A stretch of 64,000 nt of DNA from CAWBCR01 sp963787375 (GTDB taxonomy: Bacteria > Chloroflexota > Anaerolineae > Aggregatilineales > UBA3940): the NCBI GenBank assembly GCA_963787375.1, contig CAWBCR010000011.1, positions 1 to 64,000 on the forward strand. Reading direction: 5' to 3'. Position 1 is the first letter of the stretch. Each line of letters begins with the position of its first letter. Below are positions 17,014 through 26,193 of the stretch, piece after piece. The notes beneath the pieces are model-generated. The model ran no database searches. It had not been told where the DNA came from and saw only the letters and a list, made by a program, of their open reading frames with translations. The position numbers were made by a program, and so were the translations under genes.

Positions 17014-17848
17014 CATGGGACGCGTTCAAAAGGCGCGTGGCTTCCAGCTTTTCTGGGGGACCGTCTGGGCGCGCGCCTACCCGCGCATCGTCGGCTCGAT
17101 GCGCGAGAAAAGCTGGATGTTCTTCGAGACGGTGCTGCCACTGATGAGCGTAGCAGCCTACGTGTTCGTGTACCGTGCCATCCAGGCACCGCCGGACTAC
17201 ATCGGCTTCGTGGTAGTCGGCGGTGCGATGACGGCCTTCTGGCTGAACGTGCTGTGGAGCATGGCCAGCCAGCTTTACTGGGACAAAGATGCCGGCAACC
17301 TCGAACAGTACATCGTCAGCCCCGGCCCGATGATGGCCATCCTGCTGGGCATGGCGGTCGGCGGGCTGGTGTTCGCCAGCGCGCGCGCCGGCGTCATCCT
17401 GATCATCGGTTCATTGATCTTTGGCGTGCACTACGAGACGGGCAGCCTGTTGCTGCTGGCGCTGGTCTTTCTGGTGACGATGACTGCGCTGTACGGCATG
17501 GGTATGGTGTTCGCCTCGGTCTTCCTGGCCGCCGGGCGCGAGGCGTGGCACCTCTCGAACCTGATGCAGGAGCCGATCTACCTGGCGTCGGGCTTCTACT
17601 TCCCGGTGCGGGCGATGGGTTTCTGGGTGGCGACATTCGCCTCGGTGATCCCGCTCACGCTGGGGCTGGATGCGATGCGGCAACTGCTGTTCAGCAGCAT
17701 GACGACGCAGGGCTTCCTGCCGGTGACGGTTGAGATCGGCATCCTGGTATTGTTGAGCGTCCTGTTCCTGGGCGGGGCCTACTTCACGCTCAACAAGCTG
17801 GAAGAGGTCGGGCGGCGTGAAGGCCGCCTGATCGAGCGCCGTCGCTAG
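17006..17848 (+). CDS. ABC-2 type exporter permease
   Basis: Start ATG 17006 overlaps the ATPase stop. Six membrane segments in the ABC-2 arrangement, beginning after an amphipathic N-terminus (SMREKSWMFFETVLPLMSVA), with a long cytoplasmic loop (QLYWDKDAGNLEQYIVSPGP) containing the Glu-x-x-x-x-Pro signature of this family. The C-terminus is basic. It works with the ATPase and the second permease as a heteromeric exporter. Substrate not deducible. Confidence 0.85.
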   Translation: MSSMGRVQKARGFQLFWGTVWARAYPRIVGSMREKSWMFFETVLPLMSVAAYVFVYRAIQAPPDYIGFVVVGGAMTAFWLNVLWSMASQLYWDKDAGNLEQYIVSPGPMMAILLGMAVGGLVFASARAGVILIIGSLIFGVHYETGSLLLLALVFLVTMTALYGMGMVFASVFLAAGREAWHLSNLMQEPIYLASGFYFPVRAMGFWVATFASVIPLTLGLDAMRQLLFSSMTTQGFLPVTVEIGILVLLSVLFLGGAYFTLNKLEEVGRREGRLIERRR

Positions 17849-17867
17849 AGACGGAGGGAGACCGCAT

Positions 17868-18758
17868 ATGGCGATTGCGAGTCGCATCCTGGAGATACCG
17901 TTTGTGCGCCGCAGCAATGCGCTGCGCAGCTTCGTCACGGCGACCTGGCTGGGCTGGCAGATCGAGTCGAACTGGGCCGATCCGTTCCTGTTCGCCATCT
18001 ATTCAATTGCCCGTCCGGTAGCCAGCGTAATGATCCTGGTGGTGATGTACAGCGTGATCACCGACGGGGCCATCCACCAGCCGATCTTCGCTTACATCTA
18101 CCTGGGCAACGCGCTGTACATCCTGGTCGGGCAGGTGATCACCGGCGTCAGTTGGACGGTGATCGATGACCGCGAGCACTATCGCACCGACAAGCAGCTT
18201 CACACCATGCCGATGAGCCACTACGCCTACCTGATGGGACGCGGCGTGGCCCGGCTGCTGGTCGGCACGATCTCGGTGATCATCACCATCACGTTCGGGG
18301 TGATCGCCTTCGGGCTGCCGATCAACCTGCTGACGGTCAACTGGCCGCTGCTGCTGGCCAGCACCGCGCTGGGCATCGTGTCGCTGGCAGGCATCGGGAT
18401 GATTATGGGCAGCACGACGATGATGCTGGCCCGACACTTCTGGTCGATAGGCGAAGCAGTCGCGGGGGCGTTGTACCTGTTCACTGGCGCGATCTTCCCA
18501 CTGGAGACGCTGCCGGCGTGGATCCGCTGGTTTGGCTTCTGCCTGCCCGTCACCTACTGGCTGGAGGTCGCGCGGCGCGCGCTGCTGGGCGTAGACGTCA
18601 CCGGCTTCCCGACGCTGGCCGGCTTCTCGAACGCGCAGTTGCTCGGCATCCTGGCGGCGTTCTCGGTGGTGCTGTTTGTCGGCTCGCTGTTTTACTACCG
18701 CTGGGCGCTGCACACGGCTAAAGAGAAGGGGCTGATCGACATGGAGACCAGCTACTGA
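17868..18758 (+). CDS. ABC-2 type exporter permease, second subunit
   Basis: 296 residues, ATG 17868 with ACGGAGGGAGA upstream. Six membrane helices; loop VIDDREHYRTDKQLHTMPMS matches the ABC-2 coupling loop. A longer cytoplasmic N-terminus precedes helix 1. It differs clearly from the preceding permease, so the exporter is probably a heterodimer in the membrane. Last gene of the operon, converging with the FHA gene eight bases further on, with no obvious terminator between them. Confidence 0.85.
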   Translation: MAIASRILEIPFVRRSNALRSFVTATWLGWQIESNWADPFLFAIYSIARPVASVMILVVMYSVITDGAIHQPIFAYIYLGNALYILVGQVITGVSWTVIDDREHYRTDKQLHTMPMSHYAYLMGRGVARLLVGTISVIITITFGVIAFGLPINLLTVNWPLLLASTALGIVSLAGIGMIMGSTTMMLARHFWSIGEAVAGALYLFTGAIFPLETLPAWIRWFGFCLPVTYWLEVARRALLGVDVTGFPTLAGFSNAQLLGILAAFSVVLFVGSLFYYRWALHTAKEKGLIDMETSY

Positions 18759-18765
18759 TCCTCGG

Positions 18766-19398
18766 CTACCGGCCTTCCTGCTGGCGGATGAGCGGGCTGT
18801 CGATGATGTGGACCGTGCAGCTCAGCTTGCCAAAGGTGAGGGTATCGTTGTGGGCCAGGGCGCGTGTCAGACCCGGGCCTATCGGCAGCGCATTGTGCTG
18901 CGTGCCGTTGGTGCTCTCCAGGTCCAGCAGGAAGAGCTCGCTGGGCGTGGGGCGTAACATCGCATGCCGCCGCGAGACGCCCAGTTCAATCGCCCGGTAT
19001 GGCGCAAGGTCGATGTCGGCAGTGTGCTCCGACATATGGTTGCGGCCAATCACGGCGTCGTCGACGATGTCGAAGCCCAGCGGGCCGACGCCCGGCGCGA
19101 CGCCGTGAAGCTCGATCCGCCAGTAGGGCGCGTCGGCAGGAATCTCCTGGCGGGCCGCCGAAGCAGGCACCAGGATGTATGACTTGGCTGCTCCCGACCT
19201 GGCTCCGAATGGCAACTGAGCGATTTCGGGGACAGATTCCAGTGACTCGTCCCCCAACTGTGAGGTCGACTGGTAGGTTTCCTCCAAACGCCGTTCGGCT
19301 GCCTGCCGCAGCCGGTCTTCTTCCGCTTCAATAGCAGTACGCGACGCGTCATCGCCGGTCCCTTGTTCCGGTGATTGGAGCTGGTTGGCTGTGCACAT
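18766..19398 (-). CDS. FHA-domain protein
   Basis: 210 residues from ATG 19398 (MCTANQLQ), with AGAAGGA eight bases upstream. The N-terminal 60 residues are charged, with a likely coiled coil (AEEDRLRQAAERRLEETYQS). A C-terminal FHA domain follows: VIGRN, then the phosphothreonine-binding SRRHAML and DLESTNGTQHNALP. It reads phosphorylated Thr on partner proteins; the Ser/Thr kinase at 37 kb is a possible source, but no link is seen. A TATAAT (minus strand, 19491-19496) may be its -10 box. Confidence 0.85.
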   Translation of the reverse strand: MCTANQLQSPEQGTGDDASRTAIEAEEDRLRQAAERRLEETYQSTSQLGDESLESVPEIAQLPFGARSGAAKSYILVPASAARQEIPADAPYWRIELHGVAPGVGPLGFDIVDDAVIGRNHMSEHTADIDLAPYRAIELGVSRRHAMLRPTPSELFLLDLESTNGTQHNALPIGPGLTRALAHNDTLTFGKLSCTVHIIDSPLIRQQEGR

Positions 19399-19552
19399 CG
19401 GATAATCCTTCTGAATGATTTCAAATACCGGCTGCGCCCCAACAGCAGGCAATCTGACACTTAGGCCCTGCCAAACATTAATATAGTCCCATTATACATC
19501 GTAGTTACGCCAAAGTGGGGAATGGACTTCCGGGGCAATTCTGGACAGTTTA

Positions 19553-19581
19553 CGGACATCCAATCCGGGTCGTGTTAGAAT
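19553..19581 (+). promoter_or_regulatory. Candidate recF promoter
   Basis: CGGACA (19553-19558), 17-base spacer, TAGAAT (19576-19581), 35 bases before the recF ATG. Confidence 0.4.
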
Positions 19582-19615
19582 GGGTCTGAGCCTGACCCAT
19601 CACCATGAAGACACT

Positions 19616-20851
19616 ATGCGCATCACACATCTCTCACTGACCAATTTCCGCAATTACGCCCGGCTGGAAATGCCTTTCCCGCCCGGCGCGATCGTGTTGT
19701 ACGGCGACAACGCGCAGGGCAAAACCAGCCTGCTCGAAGCGATCTACTACCTCGCGACTTCGCGCTCGCCCTACACCACAACGGATCGCCAGTTGATCAA
19801 CTGGCTGGTGCAGGACGAGCCGCTGCCGTTCGCGCGGCTGGTCGCGGAGGTAGAGACGCGCACCGGCCTCAAGCGGGTTGAGGTGACGCTCGTCACTGAG
19901 AGCAACGGGCGCGCAGCGCGCTTCAAGAAAGAGATCCGTATCAACGGGCTGCCGCGCCGGGTGATGGATCTGCTGGGCCAGGTGCGGGTGGTGATGTTCC
20001 TACCGCAGGACCTGACGCTGGTCGAAGGCCCGCCCAGCGGGCGGCGGCGCTACCTGAATATCACGCTGTGCCAGACCGACTCCGACTACTGCCGCGCGCT
20101 CAGCCAATACGACAAAGTGCTCAGCCAGCGCAACGCGCTGCTCAAGCAGTTCCAGGAACAGCAGCAGCGCGGCCAGCACCCCGATGTGGCCCAACTGGCC
20201 TTCTGGGATGACAAGCTATCAGCGCACGGCGCGACGGTGATGGCCGGTCGCTACCATCTGGTGCGCGAGCTGGAGCGCCGCGCGCAGCGCATTCACAGCG
20301 AGCTGAGCGGCGCGGGCGAGCATCTGCGGCTGCGCTACGAGCCAGGCTTTGACGCATCATCAGCACCGGAAGGGCAAATGTCTTTCGCGGCGGGCGACCT
20401 GGGCGCGTCGGCGCTGCCACAGCTTCCCATCAAAGACATCACCGTGCGCTTTATGGAGGAACTGCAGGCGCGGAGGCGCGACGACATCACACGCGGCATG
20501 ACGACCATCGGGCCGCAGCGCGACGAGATGCGCTTCCTGGTCGACGGGCACGACCTGGGGCTGTATGGCTCGCGCGGGCAGGATCGCACCGCCGTGCTGG
20601 CACTGAAGCTGGCCGAGCTGGCATGGATGGAGGAGCAGACCGGCGAGTCGCCGATCCTGCTGCTGGATGAAGTCGCCGCGGAGCTGGACCCGCAGCGCCG
20701 CCGCTACCTGCTGGAGCGCATCGGCGCGGTCGAGCAGGTGATGGTCACCAGCGCCGAGCCAGAGCTGCTGGCTGACACCTTCCTGGCGGGCGCTGCCCGC
20801 TGGAACGTCAGCGCGGGGACGATTCACGTCGAAGAGCAGGAACAGGATTAA
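19616..20851 (+). CDS. recF: RecF, DNA replication/repair ATPase
   Basis: 411 residues from MRITHLSLTNFRNYARLE, the canonical RecF N-terminus. Walker A GDNAQGKTSLLEAIYYLA; signature region YGSRGQDRTAVLALKLAEL; Walker B SPILLLDEVAAELDPQRR. RecF loads RecA at single-strand gaps together with RecO and RecR. It stands alone here, not in a dnaA-dnaN-gyrB cluster, as in several Chloroflexota. The final residues (HVEEQEQD) are acidic. Confidence 0.92.
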   Translation: MRITHLSLTNFRNYARLEMPFPPGAIVLYGDNAQGKTSLLEAIYYLATSRSPYTTTDRQLINWLVQDEPLPFARLVAEVETRTGLKRVEVTLVTESNGRAARFKKEIRINGLPRRVMDLLGQVRVVMFLPQDLTLVEGPPSGRRRYLNITLCQTDSDYCRALSQYDKVLSQRNALLKQFQEQQQRGQHPDVAQLAFWDDKLSAHGATVMAGRYHLVRELERRAQRIHSELSGAGEHLRLRYEPGFDASSAPEGQMSFAAGDLGASALPQLPIKDITVRFMEELQARRRDDITRGMTTIGPQRDEMRFLVDGHDLGLYGSRGQDRTAVLALKLAELAWMEEQTGESPILLLDEVAAELDPQRRRYLLERIGAVEQVMVTSAEPELLADTFLAGAARWNVSAGTIHVEEQEQD

Positions 20852-20877
20852 CCGCAAAGGGCGCAGAGCAACAAGCC

Positions 20878-21228
20878 CTATTTGCCTTCTTCGCGCAGCA
20901 GGTCGATGGTCTCCACTGCGTGGCGCAGGTGCGGGATAACGATGCTTCCGCCGACCACCAGCGCCACGTTCAGCGCATCGTACAACTCCCCGTTGCCGAA
21001 GCCCGCTTCGACACACTGGATGAGGTGATAGTCGATGCAGTCGTTGCAGCGCAACACCGTCGAGGCGACTAGCCCCAGCAGTTCCTTGGTGCGCGGGTCG
21101 AGCCCTTCGTCGTGATATGCGGCGGTGTCGAGGTTGAAGAAGCGCTTGATGCCCAGGTGATCGATCTCGAAAATACGTGCGTTCATTTTGTCGCGGTAGG
21201 TGCGGAAGTCGTCCAGACGGCTGGTCAT
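20878..21228 (-). CDS. Carboxymuconolactone decarboxylase/AhpD-like protein
   Basis: 116 residues from MTSRLDDFRTYRDKM. The core LVASTVLRCNDCIDYHLIQC carries the CxxC and downstream His typical of AhpD-type members, implying a thiol-disulfide (peroxidase or reductase) role rather than decarboxylation. The protein is all-helical and such proteins usually form trimers or hexamers. It is followed by nothing on the same strand until RecF's opposite end, and the rsmG gene lies nine bases upstream of its longer start, so cotranscription with rsmG is likely. Confidence 0.85.
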   Translation of the reverse strand: MTSRLDDFRTYRDKMNARIFEIDHLGIKRFFNLDTAAYHDEGLDPRTKELLGLVASTVLRCNDCIDYHLIQCVEAGFGNGELYDALNVALVVGGSIVIPHLRHAVETIDLLREEGK

Positions 21229-21254
21229 TTGCGTGCTCCCCTGCATGATGATGG

Positions 21255-21971
21255 TCAGCTCAGTGGTCGTTTGGCGGGCATGCCGGGGCGGCGTGGGTAT
21301 CTGGGCGGCGTGGCGGCGATCTTCTCGATGTCGATCAGGTAATGCGTCTCGGCGACGGTGGGCAGCTCGACGGGTTTGAGGCGCGCCACCCGACCGCCCA
21401 GCAGGCCAATCGCGGCCTGCGCCTCGGCCACCTCCTGCGGGGCGCTTTCACCTTTCTGCGGCAGGCAGTGCCCGCCAACGCGGCACAGCGGCAGCAGGTA
21501 CTCGGCCAGCGTCGACATCGCCGCCACGGCACGGGCCAGCACCCAGTCGTAGCGCTCGCGATGCTCCGGCAGGTGGCCAAGCGTCTCGGCGCGCTCGTGG
21601 ATCGTCGTCACGCCTTCCAGCTTGAGCCGGGTGGAGATATGTCGCAGGAAGTCCACTTTCTTCCCCGTCGCCTCGACGAGCACCATGTCCAGCGCCGGGT
21701 AGGCGATCTTGAGCGGCAGGCCGGGGAAGCCTGCCCCGCTGCCCACGTCGATCACCCGCAGCGGCCCGCGCGGACGCATGACCAGCAGGCACGTCAGCAA
21801 ATCGACAAAGTGCCGGGTGGCGACAGCGTCGGGATCGGTGATGGCGGTCAGGTTGGTGTGCTCGTTCCACGCCATCAGCTCGTCGGCGTAAACCTGAAAC
21901 GCCTTTAGCTGCGCCGCGCTCAGTTGCAGGTTGACCATGCTCTGGACGTATTCTGCCAGCCGGCTGATCAT
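21255..21971 (-). CDS. rsmG: RsmG, 16S rRNA (guanine-527-N7)-methyltransferase
   Basis: 238 residues from MISRLAEYVQSMVNLQ. Family hallmarks: NEHTNLTAITDPDAVATRHF, SAM-binding VIDVGSGAGFPGLPLKIAYP, MVLVEATGKKVDFLR, and VLARAVAAMSTLAEYLLPLC. Modifies G527 of 16S rRNA; loss gives low-level streptomycin resistance in other bacteria. The C-terminus is basic. Upstream on the same strand is the PQQ-type lipoprotein. Confidence 0.92.
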   Translation of the reverse strand: MISRLAEYVQSMVNLQLSAAQLKAFQVYADELMAWNEHTNLTAITDPDAVATRHFVDLLTCLLVMRPRGPLRVIDVGSGAGFPGLPLKIAYPALDMVLVEATGKKVDFLRHISTRLKLEGVTTIHERAETLGHLPEHRERYDWVLARAVAAMSTLAEYLLPLCRVGGHCLPQKGESAPQEVAEAQAAIGLLGGRVARLKPVELPTVAETHYLIDIEKIAATPPRYPRRPGMPAKRPLS

Positions 21972-22013
21972 AGGGTCAGCAGGTCCCTTCCTATGTGGTC
22001 CCGGCACCAGTAA

Positions 22014-23333
22014 TCAATAGCCAAACGCACGCAGGCTGTCGCCAAGCACGTAGATCCGCCGTCCATGAACGACCAGGCTATACAACGCGTCGGGGCTGTC
22101 TCCCTCTATCAAACGGACGCGTTCCAGGCCGGTTGACGGGTCCAACCCGCTCAAAGACACCACACCCTCGTCAAAGTCCTTGATGACCGTCCAGATAAGC
22201 TCACCGCCGGAGGCCAGCGGGTTGGCCAGCAGCCCGCTCAACGAATGCCAGGCAAGCTGACCGGTATCTTCCTGTACAGCGATAATCCCGGGCCGGTAGT
22301 CCTGATCGACGGTGGGGACCGGGGCCAGCGCCAGCACGCCCAACTCCGCCGCCAGCCCGGCCTGCGGATCGGCGCTGACATCCGCCGTCCAGCGCACCGT
22401 CCCGTTCAGCGCGTCGAGCGCCGCCATATGCTGGGCACTCAACACGTAAACGCTGCCCGCATCAATGGTGATGCGGTCGGCCTGGTCGCCCGACGGATCA
22501 GCCCATTGCCACAGCGCCACGCCCGACAGCAGATCGTAGCAGGCCACCCCGCCGCCCGCCGCACCGTCGAGCAGCACGTACAGCCGCGAGCCATCGTCGA
22601 CAATCCGATCGAAGCCAACAGCATCACCTTTCACCTGCCACAACTGCTTGCCGGTCGACTGCTCGTAGGCAGTCAGCGTGTTGGGGCCCGGCGTGTACGG
22701 CCACGTGCCGACGATCACGCCACCGTTTGTCAGCGCCGCGCTGTAGAACCGCTGCGCGGTCAGCAGCGGCAGCGACCAAAGCTCGCGCGCGTCGGGTCCA
22801 TAAACGACCAGCCGCGCCCGCAACTCGGCCCTGCCGGTTTCGGCTCTCACACTCATCTCGCGACCGCTGATCACGGCGATCTGGCCGTCGGTATACACCT
22901 CGCCCAGCGAGTCGCCTTCGAGGATGCCTGACCACAAGAAGGCGCTGGCCTCGACAATTCCTGTGTCGGCGTTCAGCCACTCAAAACGGCCATCGGAGGC
23001 GATCACAGCCACCCGGCTGCCGGTCGCCGCCAGCGCGGTGGGCCGCGCCACCTGCGACCAGTCCCACAGCAGCCGCGTGCCGGCGGCTCCCTGCACGGGC
23101 AGCGTGGGCGCGATCAGCACCGGTTCGGTGGGCTGCACAGTCGGCGTGGGGGTGAGCGTGGGCGGCTCCTCGCTCGGCGTGGGTGGCGGTGCGGTCACCG
23201 CAGGCAGCGTGACCAGCACCGGGTTGGCAGCCTCAGTCGGGAACGCCTCAGCGCAGCCAGCGGCCAGTGTGCCGGCTGCCAGCAGCGCCACGCACAGCGA
23301 GACGATAGTCGCTATAGGATGTCGAGAGCTCAT
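22014..23333 (-). CDS. PQQ-like beta-propeller lipoprotein
   Basis: 439 residues. Lipoprotein signal ending LAAGTLAAGC, so Cys-lipidated and exported. A Thr/Pro/Val linker (about 45-80) precedes an eight-bladed-type repeat domain with recurring AxDxxTG segments (WLNADTGIVE, YEQSTGKQLW, YDLLSGVALWQW, LDALNGTVRW, VQEDTGQLAW), the PQQ/YncE/BamB-like pattern. Likely a scaffold or envelope protein; no PQQ ligands can be assigned. It begins 45 bases after the RdgB-like gene on the same strand. Confidence 0.8.
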   Translation of the reverse strand: MSSRHPIATIVSLCVALLAAGTLAAGCAEAFPTEAANPVLVTLPAVTAPPPTPSEEPPTLTPTPTVQPTEPVLIAPTLPVQGAAGTRLLWDWSQVARPTALAATGSRVAVIASDGRFEWLNADTGIVEASAFLWSGILEGDSLGEVYTDGQIAVISGREMSVRAETGRAELRARLVVYGPDARELWSLPLLTAQRFYSAALTNGGVIVGTWPYTPGPNTLTAYEQSTGKQLWQVKGDAVGFDRIVDDGSRLYVLLDGAAGGGVACYDLLSGVALWQWADPSGDQADRITIDAGSVYVLSAQHMAALDALNGTVRWTADVSADPQAGLAAELGVLALAPVPTVDQDYRPGIIAVQEDTGQLAWHSLSGLLANPLASGGELIWTVIKDFDEGVVSLSGLDPSTGLERVRLIEGDSPDALYSLVVHGRRIYVLGDSLRAFGY

Positions 23334-23377
23334 GGGGAGTATTATAGACGGTCCGGGGCCAGCCGGCATCATCCACG

Positions 23378-24019
23378 TCAAATTGTGTGGCGATGCTCTT
23401 CCAGAAAGCGCAGCAGGGCGCAAAAGTTCGGCTCACGGTAGCCCCACTGAAGCCCGGCTACCGGTCCTATTTCGGCCAGCGTGTGGCTCTCACCATAGGG
23501 GACAAAGATCGCGTTGTAGCCGCCGCCCAGCGGGTCACCTGGCGAGGGGCCAACCCAGGACGGCTGGCCCGCCGTCCATACCGGCGAGCGGGTTATTGTA
23601 CCGTCGACCGCCGTCGTCCACACCTGCGAACGGCCATCCGGCGCTGCCCATGCCACCGCCGAGACAATCGTTGCGCGGCGGAGGTCGCTGTCCGCCAGCC
23701 GGTGCAGCAGCCACTCACGGCCCACCTGGCGCAGGTACGTCCCAGCGTGGACGCCCGGCTCACCATTCAGCGCGTCAACATGGAACGCCGTATCCTCCAC
23801 GGCCACCGGTATATGCAGCCGCTCAGCCAGATCGGTCGCCCCGCGCAGAGCGACAGCGCTGGCAGTGCTGCCGACCTCCCCATAGATCGCCTGCTCACCG
23901 AAGCGATCGCGCGCAGCCACCAGCCGCACGTTGGCGTGGACGGCCTCGATGACAAATGCCAACTGTTCGAGCTTGGCGAGGTTGCCAGTAGCAAAAAGCA
24001 GCTCGATAGGTTGCTCCAT
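23378..24019 (-). CDS. Non-canonical purine NTP pyrophosphatase (RdgB/HAM1 family)
   Basis: 213 residues from MEQPIELLFATGNLAKLEQL. The N-terminal FATGN-x-x-K motif of ITPases is present, as are VAVEDTAFHVDALNGEPGVH (the usual DDSGL is EDTAF here) and GGGYNAIFVP (usual GYDPIF). It should hydrolyse dITP/XTP to keep the nucleotide pool clean, but the substituted motifs make it a divergent member. The annotated start is preferred over an upstream ATG lying inside the terminator of the peptide importer operon. Confidence 0.75.
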   Translation of the reverse strand: MEQPIELLFATGNLAKLEQLAFVIEAVHANVRLVAARDRFGEQAIYGEVGSTASAVALRGATDLAERLHIPVAVEDTAFHVDALNGEPGVHAGTYLRQVGREWLLHRLADSDLRRATIVSAVAWAAPDGRSQVWTTAVDGTITRSPVWTAGQPSWVGPSPGDPLGGGYNAIFVPYGESHTLAEIGPVAGLQWGYREPNFCALLRFLEEHRHTI

Positions 24020-24059
24020 AGTCGACTCGCAACTCTTATTACGGGAGCGCGCTCTCCCA

Positions 24060-24094
24060 TCAACAACAAGAGAGCCCGACACGAAGTCGGGCTC
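24060..24094 (-). terminator. Terminator of the peptide importer operon
   Basis: GAGCCCGAC / GTCGGGCTC, nine pairs with a five-base loop (24072-24094), followed on the minus strand by a TCTTGTTGTTG tail. Confidence 0.75.
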
Positions 24095-24111
24095 CTGTGA
24101 GATTCGTCAGT

Positions 24112-25107
24112 CTACACCTTGTAGCAGGCTACCAGATGCCCACCACCCTTGTCCTCCAGCGGAGGATGCGGGTTATCGTGGCAGTATTCGTCCGAGATCG
24201 GGCAGCGCGGGTAGAAGCGGCAGCGCGGCGGCGGGTCCACCGGCTTGCTGATACCGCCCTTGATGTTGATCGGGTCGCGGCCCAATCGCGGGTCGGGTAC
24301 CGGGGTGGCTGCCAGCAGCGCTTTAGTGTAGGGATGCAGCGGGTTCGACAGCAGCTCTTCGGTCTGTGTCATCTCGACCATCTTGCCGAGATACATCACG
24401 GCGATGTCGTCGCACATATAGCGTGCAACGGCGAGGTCGTGCGTGATGTACAGGTAGCTCACGCCGAAACGCTCTCCCAGGTCGGCCATCAACTGCATCA
24501 CGCCGATGCGGATCGACACATCCAGCATCGAGGTCGGCTCGTCGGCGACGATGAACTGCGGGTCGACGATTAGCGCACGCGCGATAGCCACGCGCTGCCG
24601 CTGCCCACCTGAAAGCTCGTGCGGGAAGCGGAACATGAACGTCTCAGCCGGCGTCAGGCCGACTACATTCAGCAGGTCAGCGACTTTCTCCTGCCGCTCG
24701 GACAGCGTGCCGATGTTCTGCACGGCCAGCGGCTCGGCGATCGTATCGAAGATCGTGCGACGCGGGTTGAGCGACTCGTACGGGTCCTGAAAGATCATCT
24801 GCACGCGGTGGCGGAATGTCTTAAGCGATTTGCCTTTACGATAGGCGATGTCGTCGAGACTGCCTTCTTCTGTGCGGATGAAGATGTGGCCACTGGTAGG
24901 CTCATACAGCCGGACCAGCAGCTTGCCGGTGGTCGTCTTTCCGCAGCCCAATTCGCCGACGAGACCCAGGCTTTTGCCGCGCAGAATCTCGAAGCTCAGC
25001 CCGTCTACTGCGTGAATCTCACCTTTGGCCGTCGAAAACAGGCTCCCGGAGATCGGGAAGAACTTCGTCAGATCTTCAACCTTAACGAGCGGTTGCGTAG
25101 TGTCCAT
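24112..25107 (-). CDS. Peptide ABC importer ATP-binding protein (OppF-like)
   Basis: 331 residues. Walker A GELGCGKTT (Leu replacing the usual Ser), signature LSGGQRQRVAIARAL, Walker B FIVADEPTSMLD, switch His in YITHDLAVARYM. The C-terminal oligopeptide/dipeptide extension has the Cys pattern CRFYPRCPISDEYC, typical of OppD/DppF. Last gene of a five-gene operon (SBP, two permeases, two ATPases), three bases after its partner ATPase. Confidence 0.9.
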   Translation of the reverse strand: MDTTQPLVKVEDLTKFFPISGSLFSTAKGEIHAVDGLSFEILRGKSLGLVGELGCGKTTTGKLLVRLYEPTSGHIFIRTEEGSLDDIAYRKGKSLKTFRHRVQMIFQDPYESLNPRRTIFDTIAEPLAVQNIGTLSERQEKVADLLNVVGLTPAETFMFRFPHELSGGQRQRVAIARALIVDPQFIVADEPTSMLDVSIRIGVMQLMADLGERFGVSYLYITHDLAVARYMCDDIAVMYLGKMVEMTQTEELLSNPLHPYTKALLAATPVPDPRLGRDPINIKGGISKPVDPPPRCRFYPRCPISDEYCHDNPHPPLEDKGGGHLVACYKV

Positions 25108-25109
25108 AG

Positions 25110-26057
25110 TTAGGCTTCTTCCATCGGGTGTTCAAGAGGATGCCAACAGGCGGCCCAGTGGTTGTTGCCGTAATCCTTAAACTCTGGATACTCCTGGCTG
25201 CAAACGTCCGTTGCACGCCCGCAGCGAGGATGGAAACGACAGCCGGTGGGTGGGCTGATCAGGTTCGGCGGCTCTCCCGGGAGAGGCTCCAGATTGCGCC
25301 GCTTACCCTTGATGCTTGGGAAGGAGCTCATCAGCGCATAGGTATAGGGATGCAGAGGCTCTTCGAATATCCGAACGGCGTCGGACATTTCCGCCATCTG
25401 GCCGGCATACATGACGCCGATCCGGTTGCTCACCTCGGCGATGACAGCGATGTCATGCGAGATGTAGATCATGCTCATGCCCAGCTTGGCCTGGACTTCC
25501 TCCAGCTTGCGCAGCACGCGGTCCTGAACGATCACGTCGAGCGCCGTGGTGGGCTCGTCGGCGATGATCAGATCCGGGTTACACGAGAGCGCCATGGCGA
25601 TTACCGCGCGCTGGCGCATGCCACCGCTGAATTCATGGGGATAGCGGTCCATCAGGGTGGGGTCAAGACCGACCAGGTCGAACAATTCGGCAACACGTCC
25701 ACGGGCCTGTTCATTGGTCATTACGCCAATGTGCAGCTCGAGCGCTTCGATGATCTGGTCGCCGACCCTGTATACCGGGTTCAACGAATTCATCGCGGCC
25801 TGGAAGACCATCGAGATCCGTTTCCACCGGAATTTGCGCATCTCCTCTTCAGACAGCGCGAGCAGATCGGTCTCGTCCATCCAGATATGACCTTCGATGA
25901 TCTTCGCATTGTCTGGCAGGAGACGCAGAAGGGTCAGCGCGATAGAGGTCTTGCCACAACCTGACTCGCCTACCAGCCCCAGCGAGTCACCTTCGGTTAA
26001 CGTGAAGGAGACGTCGTCCACAGCTTTGACATCACCTGCGCGTGTGGTGTAGTGCAT
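25110..26057 (-). CDS. Peptide ABC importer ATP-binding protein (OppD-like)
   Basis: Walker A GESGCGKTSIAL, signature FSGGMRQRAVIAMAL, Walker B LIIADEPTTALD, switch His YISHDIAVIAE; C-terminal CRFHPRCGRATDVC. The ATG at 26057 cuts into the first beta strand: the frame continues upstream as YEFENLTMHY without a start codon. A GTG at 26094 with AGGGAG upstream would give a normal N-terminus if one T near 26079 were removed, so an indel at the 5' end is likely. Partner of the adjacent OppF-like ATPase. Confidence 0.88.
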   Translation of the reverse strand: MHYTTRAGDVKAVDDVSFTLTEGDSLGLVGESGCGKTSIALTLLRLLPDNAKIIEGHIWMDETDLLALSEEEMRKFRWKRISMVFQAAMNSLNPVYRVGDQIIEALELHIGVMTNEQARGRVAELFDLVGLDPTLMDRYPHEFSGGMRQRAVIAMALSCNPDLIIADEPTTALDVIVQDRVLRKLEEVQAKLGMSMIYISHDIAVIAEVSNRIGVMYAGQMAEMSDAVRIFEEPLHPYTYALMSSFPSIKGKRRNLEPLPGEPPNLISPPTGCRFHPRCGRATDVCSQEYPEFKDYGNNHWAACWHPLEHPMEEA

Positions 26058-26193
26058 GGTGAGGTTTTCGAACTCGTAAGAGAGGTTTTGCCACGTCCAG
26101 GACTCCCTAATAGCATGCGTCTGGCTTGTACTTCTTCACAGCAATTGTAGCCCACCCAACCGGTTTCACCAATGGGCCACCTGTATCATTCCG